Assembly (NCBI GenBank): GCA_002299555.1
Contig: DBOL01000046.1
Span: 1 to 20,710 of the forward strand
DNA: 20,710 nt
Reading direction: 5' to 3'
Source: Candidatus Aminicenantes bacterium UBA647
Lineage (GTDB): Bacteria; Acidobacteriota; Aminicenantia; UBA2199
The position numbers and the translations under genes are program-made. The number at the start of each line of letters is the position of its first letter. Position 1 is the stretch's first letter. Shown in pieces: positions 14,748-20,710 of the stretch. A model generated the notes under the pieces. The model was not told where the DNA came from, ran no database searches, and was given only the letters and a program-made list of their open reading frames with translations.

Positions 14748-16823
14748 ATGGAAAGAAGCATTAGTATAGATATTGATGGAAATGATCTTAAAATAGAGTG
14801 TAAAAAATGGGCTAAACAGTCAAACGGATCATCAGTTCTGTCATATAAAGATAATGTATTACTAGTCACCGCTAATATGCGGGACGAAGCCAAAGAGGAT
14901 CAGGATTTTTTCCCTCTTATGGTAGATTTCAGGATTAATAATTATGCTGCCGGTAAAATTCCCGGTGGTTTTTTTAAGAGAGAAGGTAGATTGTCAGAGA
15001 GGGAAATATTACTCTCAAGGCTGATCGATCGTCCGATCAGGCCCTTGTTCCCTGACGGTTTTTTTAATGATACGCAGGTAATTGAAATGTTATTATCGGT
15101 AGACCCGAGCGTAGATTTTGATGCGATGGGAATAATCGGAGCATCCGCAGCATTACTCTCTTCAACTATTCCGTTCTCAACACCTGTTGGAGCTGTTAAG
15201 GTTGGATTAAAAGATGGACAATTTCTTATAAACCCCGGAAAAGAAGAAGCTGATGAATCAGAGATGGTCCTGTTCGTTGCAGGAACTGAAAATGATATTG
15301 TTATGATCGAATCCGGTGGTAACGAATTCAGTGAGGAGACTTTTAAAGAGGGACTGAAGATTGCTAAGAAGATCATTACTGATATCTGTATCGCACAAAA
15401 AGCTCTGATGAACCCTGATAAACTCAAAGTGAACCCCGATACAGAACTTGAGAATATTTATAATGGTCTTAAAGAGAAATATTTTGATGGATTCAGAGAT
15501 GGTATTTTTTCAGTAATAAAAAGTGAAAGAAAAGAGAAGCTCAGCAAACTTACCGAAGAGATCATGGCTGGCAATGATGATGATTCGAAAAAAGGGAAGT
15601 ACAAATCTGCAATTCACAGATTGGAGTATGAAGTATTCAGAAAAACCCTGATAAGCAAAAAAAAGAGAAATGATGGTAGAGAGCTTGATGAAATAAGGGA
15701 TATCAGTATTGAACTAGGGATATTGCCCAGGGTTCATGGCTCTGCAGTATTCACAAGAGGAGAAACACAGGCTTTGGCAACTGTAACACTTGGGTCTGAA
15801 GATGATGCTCAAAGAATAGATGATATCTCTTCCAGTGGTCAGTTAAAGAAATTTATGCTCCATTATAATTTCCCTCCATTCTCTGTTGGAGAAGTAAGTT
15901 TCCTCAGGGGAGCTGGAAGAAGAGAGATCGGACATGGAAATCTTGCTGAAAAGGGATTGATGCCTGTAATGCCTTCTGAAACAGAATTTCCCTATACGGT
16001 CAGGATCGTTTCAGATATTCTGGAATCCAATGGATCTTCTTCAATGGCAACTGTATGTGGTGGAACTCTGGCATTAATGAACGGGGGAGTTCCGATCAAA
16101 GCACCAGTAGCCGGCATTGCGATGGGACTTGTAAAGGAAGGTGATGATTTTGCTGTTCTTACTGACATTGCAGGTTATGAAGACCATTTCGGTGATATGG
16201 ATTTCAAGATAACAGGAACAGAGAAAGGGATAACCGCTGCACAACTTGATATTAAAATAGATGGATTAGGTGATGAAATAATTGATAAGACCCTCGAAGA
16301 TGCAAAAAAGGCCAGATTATTCATTCTTGGAAAAATGAAGGATGCGATTGTAGAACCTTCTGAAAAACTTTCAGAATATGCTCCGGTAATTCTCACAGTG
16401 AAGATCAATCCGGAAAAAATTAAAGATCTCATAGGTCCCGGCGGAAAAACAATTAAAGGACTGATCGCAGATTTCGGTGTTAAAGTTAATGCTGAAGATG
16501 ATGGTTCTGTTAAGGTTGCTGCTCCGAACAAAGATGTCGGAAATAGTGTTCTTCAAAGGATCAAAGAATTAACCCAGTCTGCAGAGGTTAACAAGATCTA
16601 TAAGGGTACGATAACAAGGATCGAAGATTATGGTATATTCGTTGAATTATTCAGAGGATCAGTTGGACTTGTTCATATTTCTGAAATATCACCAACACGA
16701 ATAAAGAGTATAAGTGAAATGAAATACAAGATCGGACAGGAAATTGAAGTTAAAGTTATAGATGTTGACAGAGATAACCGGATAAAAGCAAGCATCAAAG
16801 CGATCAGTAGCGGTAAAGAATAA
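14748..16823 (+). CDS. pnp: Polyribonucleotide nucleotidyltransferase (PNPase)
   Basis: PNPase is a trimeric 3'-to-5' exoribonuclease that degrades RNA with phosphate and can run in reverse as a polymerase. The 691 residues have all expected domains: a first RNase PH-like core (about 10-140, with RPIRPLFPDGF at 95-105), a helical linker (about 240-315), and the catalytic second RNase PH core (about 320-520). A KH domain with the GPGG loop at 563-566 (about 550-607) and an S1 domain (about 617-688, with YGIFVEL and GLVHISEIS) complete it. Asp479, Asp485 and Lys487 in YEDHFGDMDFK match the catalytic residues of the E. coli enzyme. AAAGGAG precedes the ATG. Confidence 0.98.
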   Translation: MERSISIDIDGNDLKIECKKWAKQSNGSSVLSYKDNVLLVTANMRDEAKEDQDFFPLMVDFRINNYAAGKIPGGFFKREGRLSEREILLSRLIDRPIRPLFPDGFFNDTQVIEMLLSVDPSVDFDAMGIIGASAALLSSTIPFSTPVGAVKVGLKDGQFLINPGKEEADESEMVLFVAGTENDIVMIESGGNEFSEETFKEGLKIAKKIITDICIAQKALMNPDKLKVNPDTELENIYNGLKEKYFDGFRDGIFSVIKSERKEKLSKLTEEIMAGNDDDSKKGKYKSAIHRLEYEVFRKTLISKKKRNDGRELDEIRDISIELGILPRVHGSAVFTRGETQALATVTLGSEDDAQRIDDISSSGQLKKFMLHYNFPPFSVGEVSFLRGAGRREIGHGNLAEKGLMPVMPSETEFPYTVRIVSDILESNGSSSMATVCGGTLALMNGGVPIKAPVAGIAMGLVKEGDDFAVLTDIAGYEDHFGDMDFKITGTEKGITAAQLDIKIDGLGDEIIDKTLEDAKKARLFILGKMKDAIVEPSEKLSEYAPVILTVKINPEKIKDLIGPGGKTIKGLIADFGVKVNAEDDGSVKVAAPNKDVGNSVLQRIKELTQSAEVNKIYKGTITRIEDYGIFVELFRGSVGLVHISEISPTRIKSISEMKYKIGQEIEVKVIDVDRDNRIKASIKAISSGKE

Positions 16824-16845
16824 AACTGCTTCTTTAAAATTGTTC

Positions 16846-17340
16846 ATGAGACTTTACAAGGACTTAAGGACATTCAGTATTTCGAAGAGATCAGGTTTTA
16901 CCATAATAGAATTAATTGTCGTAATAGCAATCATTTCAACTCTGGCTGTTATTGCGATACCGATGGTCGAAACCTCAGTAAAAAGAGAGCGTGAATTAGT
17001 TTTCAAGAGATCTCTTCGCGAGATCAGAACAGCAATTGACGATTTCCAGAATTTTGTTATCAAGAACAAGATAAAACACGATGAAGATTCTTATGGGTAT
17101 CCGGAAGATCTTGAAATACTTGTAAAAGGGATTGAATATCGTGATTCAAAGAACAAAGAGAGGATCAAAAAATTTTTGAGAAAGATTCCTGCCGACCCTA
17201 TGACCGGGACAATCGAATGGGGGAAGCGATCTTACCAGGATAAGAAAAACTCTTCTCATTGGGGTGGAGAGAATGTGTGGGATGTTTACTCAAAGTCGTA
17301 TAAAAAAGGTCTTGACGGGTCTTATTATAAAGATTGGTAG
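16846..17340 (+). CDS. GspG-like type II secretion pseudopilin
   Basis: This protein is built by a prepilin peptidase and a T4P/T2SS platform. Counting from the ATG at 16846 there is a 17-residue basic leader, then the class III cleavage site SG|FTIIEL with Phe18 as +1 and Glu22 as the conserved +5 glutamate. A 20-residue hydrophobic helix follows (IIELIVVIAIISTLAVIAIP). The globular part has KIPADPMTGTIEWGKRS, WDVYSKS and a terminal LDGSYYKDW. I recall this pattern from a GspG-like subfamily often annotated simply as 'type II secretion system protein'. The frame also opens at a TTG at 16840; neither start has a clear ribosome site. It begins 22 bases after pnp, so it probably rides on the rpsO-pnp transcript. 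Whether it is the major pseudopilin cannot be told. Confidence 0.88.
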   Translation: MRLYKDLRTFSISKRSGFTIIELIVVIAIISTLAVIAIPMVETSVKRERELVFKRSLREIRTAIDDFQNFVIKNKIKHDEDSYGYPEDLEILVKGIEYRDSKNKERIKKFLRKIPADPMTGTIEWGKRSYQDKKNSSHWGGENVWDVYSKSYKKGLDGSYYKDW

Positions 17341-17346
17341 TATAAT

Positions 17347-20300
17347 CTAATGTACTATCGCTTCAATCTCTTCATAGAGAATTGTTTTAAGATTCTCATA
17401 AAGATTGCCTGATCTTTTGTCCGAATTGTTGAAAATCAAATAAATTTGTTCCAGTAGTTCAGGAGACAGATTACTCAATTCGTCCTCAAATTCAATTGCA
17501 GATGTTAAGAATAAAAGAAGAATTAGAATCTTGAAATTATCACTATGATACCATATCTTTCCTTCAAACTCGTTCACACCGATCAATGATCTCAGGTCAT
17601 CATCCAGAAAAAAAGAATCGAGGAGTGATACCCCTGTCTCTCTGTTAACTATCTCAAGAAATAATTTTGAAAATTTTGTAGTCAGTTTAATAATATTTAC
17701 TATAACCTCAGCTGGGAATTCTGAAATTGCCGAATTTTTATGGATATCTTCAAGAATTTCCCAGATAAAAAAGCGAGAAAAATATTTTGATCTGGTAATG
17801 TCATGATCAGAACCGGCACTCCCGGAGATATTGTCAATGATAATTGCCGGAATTATGACTGGAAATAAAAGATTCCGATCGTCAAGACCAGATAATTCTT
17901 CCTGAAGTTCTTTGTTCTGAATATTTGAAAATATAGATTCCCGGACACTTTTTAATTTTTCAAATTTTAAAAGTATTTTCTTTCTATTGCTTTTTACTTT
18001 TTCGCTTTTATGTTCATAATCTGAAATAGTAAGAAATAACCGATTATAAAACTGCATTAACTGGTCCGGTTCACCTTTATCGGAAGGGTCCACATTAATA
18101 AAATTATCAAAGTGGTAGTACATCTCCCGTAAGATTGACGATATAGGATTATTAACCTCCTGTTCATACAATTTTTCAATATCATTTATCCCTCTTCCAT
18201 CAAGGTGTTCATATAGGCGACTGAATTTTCTGTCAGGTGTATCAATGATAGTACGGAATTCAAGAAAAACATGATATTTGAATGCTCCAAGCTCGAAATA
18301 CATGCCGTTATCTGAAATTACTACAGATCTTCTGATATAGGTTAATTTAGTTACATTGTCATAAAAAATAACAAATGTATTATCATGGGGACGAATACCA
18401 AGTGAATCACTTAAGCTGGTTGTTTGAGTATATTTAGTCCCTTCCGGCGAAAATACAGCATAAGGGCATGAAATATGAATATGCCCGGCACAATTTGAAT
18501 ATTTGTTGTTAAATACAACTATAGAATGTTTCCCGTTATACAAATTTGAATATACAATAACATCCTCGTTCACTTTCCCATTATTGTCTGTAAAATCATA
18601 TAGCCTGAAATATTCAGATTGTGAAAAAATTTCCCTCTGTTTTAAAAGAGGAAATATCTCATTTTCATGCCTTTTCAGAAGCTGTTGGTCAGGTGTTTCC
18701 TCGAGGTATGCTTTTTTATATTCCATTCCGTATTTTTCGCTGAAACCTTCAACTTGTCCATGGCCGAACATAGGCAGGCCGGGAAGTGTGGATAAGAGAG
18801 TACAGACTCCAAAGTATTTATCATCTGAACCGAATTGACTGATGGCAGTTTCCTCATCGGGATTGTTCATGAAATTTGCGAAACGTTTGAGTATCTCAGG
18901 ATTGAATTTTATAGTGTTTTTAATTGATGTCCGGAATTCTGCATTCTCCTCAGATCTCAGAAAATTCATAAAAGCGCTGTTATAAACCCGATGCATACCC
19001 AGTGACCTTACAAAATAGGGCTCCATTAACCAGAATGCTTCTGCCAATAATAATGTGTCGGGTGCTTCTGAAGCAATTCTTTCCACTACTTCCATCCAGA
19101 ATTCTTTTGGAAAGAGTTCATTAAATCTTACTTTGTCCATCCCTCTTCCTGCTCTCGATGGAATATCACCTCCAGTACCCGGTTCAGGGAACCACAACCT
19201 TTGGAAGTGTTTTTTTGTAAGTATCATGGCAGCATCAAATCTAATAATTTTAAATTTTTTAGCAATGTGAAGAATTGTATTTATCAAATGCTCTCTTACG
19301 TCACTCTTTAAATAGTTTAATTGTGCAGTATCATTCCATGGCATAGAAGTCCCGTCATTTCCATGATAGATATATTTTTTCCTCCCATTTGAATGATCAA
19401 CAAATTCAAATACAACTGACGCATCACTTTTATTATAGTAATGATCTTCAAGGCGGATTGAAAACCCTTCTGAATCACTCAGATCCGGGCCATTAAATGT
19501 ATAAGAACTAAAAGGTGATGTCTCAGTCGAAATGAACCAGTCAGGATGTTCACAAACCCATTTCGAATCTAATCCCATATGATTCGGAACCATATCGCCT
19601 GCAAGCCTGATACCCCTTTTCAAAGCTCTTTCTTTCAGTGAAAGGAAAGCTTCTTCTCCACCAAGGTCAGGTGAAATATTATAATCATAGATAGAATATG
19701 CTGAAGACATAGCTTCAGGGTTTCCGGTTACTTTTTTTATTTCTGCTGATGCTCTGCTCCGTTCCCATATCCCTATCAGCCATAATCCGGAAAATCCACC
19801 GGCGGCAATTTTATCAAGCTCTTCATCCGGTATTTGATCAAGCCTGGATATCACGACGTTATATGATCTTGATAGTTGATCTAACCAGACATAAGTACTT
19901 TTTGCCAATAGGACAAGTGACGACATCCAATCTCTATCTCTTGAAAAATTGTCTATGTCATTATCTCTACTTGAAGAAAAAGTGTAAGGTATAGTTTTCT
20001 CTTTTCCCGGGGATCTGATCCTGTTTCCCTCTTTTATATGATCCAATCCGGTCAAAAGTTTTAGCTTGAGGTCCCCTAAAACATCGCCCCAATTGTCAAT
20101 GATATAAACAAGTTGTCCCATAATTGAATCCGGAGAATTCTCTGAAGGTAGTTTGAGAAATTTTATCAGATTAATTTGTTCAGGGCCAAATCCGGGGACT
20201 TTTTTAAAGAAAGATTCAATCTCATCTAAAATTAAAAATATAAGTTTATTCTGTTTTTTTACCGGGGAGAAAAAAAAATTCCTGAGGGGAATATATGCGT

Positions 20301-20709
20301 TATTGTTATAGCTTATCCCAAGAGTAATTATATCTTTAAGAAGATCTCTGTTTTGTAGAACGATTGCTTTTCCCGGAATAAAAGTTTCTGAATATTCTTT
20401 TATGAAATCAGAATAAGTTTTCTCCCCGATCTTATCCCTTAAATGTTCAAAGCACTTTTCTGTTACAGATCCTTCCTGATCATACAAATATGAATCAATA
20501 ATATAATTCAGAATTTCGTCTATTAGCGATAATGAATAGATCAATGAAGATGAGAGGCCATCATAAGGATATTGATATTCAACTAAACGGCTTGAAATGT
20601 ATTCCGCTTCTCCGAAATTCCTAATGATTGTTTTGCCTGTTTTTGTCATCTTCAGGTCAGTGATATTATGTCTATTTTTTGAAATCCTGGAAATATGTAT
20701 AGATGTCAA
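17347..20709 (-). CDS. Large GH13 alpha-amylase-family protein with long N- and C-terminal extensions (start at or beyond window edge)
   Basis: The protein is probably an alpha-glucan-acting enzyme of 1120 residues, about twice a simple amylase. The GH13 barrel spans about 300-660. Region I is DMVPNHMG at 372-379. Region II is RFDAAMILTKKH at 490-501, with nucleophile Asp492. Region III is LLLAEAFW at 553-560, with acid/base Glu556. Region IV reads FMNNPDEE at 613-620: Asp618 is present, but the usual histidine before it is Pro617. LPGLPMFGHGQVEGF follows. The first 290 residues are mostly helical, and the last 300 after a beta region are also helical. No signal peptide is seen, so a cytoplasmic role, perhaps in storage-glucan turnover, is inferred. 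The in-frame TTG at 20709 yields MTSIHISR, resembling the N-terminus I recall for similar large amylase-family proteins, but the gene may begin outside the window. Met21 (20649) is an alternative. Confidence 0.85.
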   Translation of the reverse strand: MTSIHISRISKNRHNITDLKMTKTGKTIIRNFGEAEYISSRLVEYQYPYDGLSSSLIYSLSLIDEILNYIIDSYLYDQEGSVTEKCFEHLRDKIGEKTYSDFIKEYSETFIPGKAIVLQNRDLLKDIITLGISYNNNAYIPLRNFFFSPVKKQNKLIFLILDEIESFFKKVPGFGPEQINLIKFLKLPSENSPDSIMGQLVYIIDNWGDVLGDLKLKLLTGLDHIKEGNRIRSPGKEKTIPYTFSSSRDNDIDNFSRDRDWMSSLVLLAKSTYVWLDQLSRSYNVVISRLDQIPDEELDKIAAGGFSGLWLIGIWERSRASAEIKKVTGNPEAMSSAYSIYDYNISPDLGGEEAFLSLKERALKRGIRLAGDMVPNHMGLDSKWVCEHPDWFISTETSPFSSYTFNGPDLSDSEGFSIRLEDHYYNKSDASVVFEFVDHSNGRKKYIYHGNDGTSMPWNDTAQLNYLKSDVREHLINTILHIAKKFKIIRFDAAMILTKKHFQRLWFPEPGTGGDIPSRAGRGMDKVRFNELFPKEFWMEVVERIASEAPDTLLLAEAFWLMEPYFVRSLGMHRVYNSAFMNFLRSEENAEFRTSIKNTIKFNPEILKRFANFMNNPDEETAISQFGSDDKYFGVCTLLSTLPGLPMFGHGQVEGFSEKYGMEYKKAYLEETPDQQLLKRHENEIFPLLKQREIFSQSEYFRLYDFTDNNGKVNEDVIVYSNLYNGKHSIVVFNNKYSNCAGHIHISCPYAVFSPEGTKYTQTTSLSDSLGIRPHDNTFVIFYDNVTKLTYIRRSVVISDNGMYFELGAFKYHVFLEFRTIIDTPDRKFSRLYEHLDGRGINDIEKLYEQEVNNPISSILREMYYHFDNFINVDPSDKGEPDQLMQFYNRLFLTISDYEHKSEKVKSNRKKILLKFEKLKSVRESIFSNIQNKELQEELSGLDDRNLLFPVIIPAIIIDNISGSAGSDHDITRSKYFSRFFIWEILEDIHKNSAISEFPAEVIVNIIKLTTKFSKLFLEIVNRETGVSLLDSFFLDDDLRSLIGVNEFEGKIWYHSDNFKILILLLFLTSAIEFEDELSNLSPELLEQIYLIFNNSDKRSGNLYENLKTILYEEIEAIVH

Positions 20710-20710
20710 T

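Noticed and set aside
14942..15427. 161-residue open frame antisense to pnp
   Set aside because: It overlaps the conserved first RNase PH domain, and Ser/Pro/Ile-rich shadow frames are expected opposite this codon usage.
1..20710. CRISPR array, insertion sequence, prophage, tRNA or defence island
   Set aside because: I saw no regularly spaced repeats, transposase or integrase motifs, tRNA cloverleaf or att-like repeats. Nearly all the sequence is accounted for by conserved genes.

Overview
The window is an AT-rich stretch, mostly housekeeping, from a Gram-negative bacterium. The Gram-negative call rests on an outer-membrane secretin and its inner-membrane partners at the left edge. Two-subunit glycyl-tRNA synthetase (GlyQ and GlyS) argues against Bacteroidetes, which normally carry the one-chain enzyme. 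Gene order, TTG starts, strong AGGAGG ribosome sites and heavy AGA/AGG arginine use do not match a genome I can name; a candidate-phylum lineage is plausible, but that is a guess.

Layout. Bases 1-3225 (+) hold the end of a type IV pilus / type II secretion assembly cluster in the order PilN-like (cut by the edge), PilO-like, PilP/GspC-like, secretin. This is the N-O-P-Q order of pil clusters. HU (3241-3513, -) converges on it. A divergent promoter region follows, then an unassigned 612-residue protein with ACT-like segments (3677-5515, +). Next comes a long leftward block, 5537-14182, that reads in transcription order gcvT, gcvH, gcvPA, gcvPB, glyQ, glyS, radA. It combines glycine cleavage, glycyl-tRNA synthesis and a DNA-repair ATPase. 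A second divergent promoter region (14183-14423) separates it from rpsO-pnp and a GspG-like pseudopilin (14424-17340, +). The right end, 17347-20709 (-), is one very large GH13 alpha-amylase-family protein that reaches the window edge.

How the genes work together. The four Gcv proteins, with a lipoamide dehydrogenase not in the window, split glycine into CO2, ammonia and a one-carbon unit on tetrahydrofolate. GlyQ/GlyS compete for the same glycine for protein synthesis. The genes are tightly packed (stop/start overlaps at gcvPA/gcvPB and glyQ/glyS, abutment at gcvPB/glyQ), which suggests one operon. The pseudopilin after pnp is probably a substrate of a T4P/T2SS machine like the one at the left edge, though it lies 13.6 kb away.

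I found no CRISPR array, tRNA, rRNA, insertion sequence, prophage or clear defence system. The least explained items are the ACT-like orphan protein with its apparently leaderless promoter, the secretin's extra N- and C-terminal domains, and the GH13 protein with an altered fourth conserved region.
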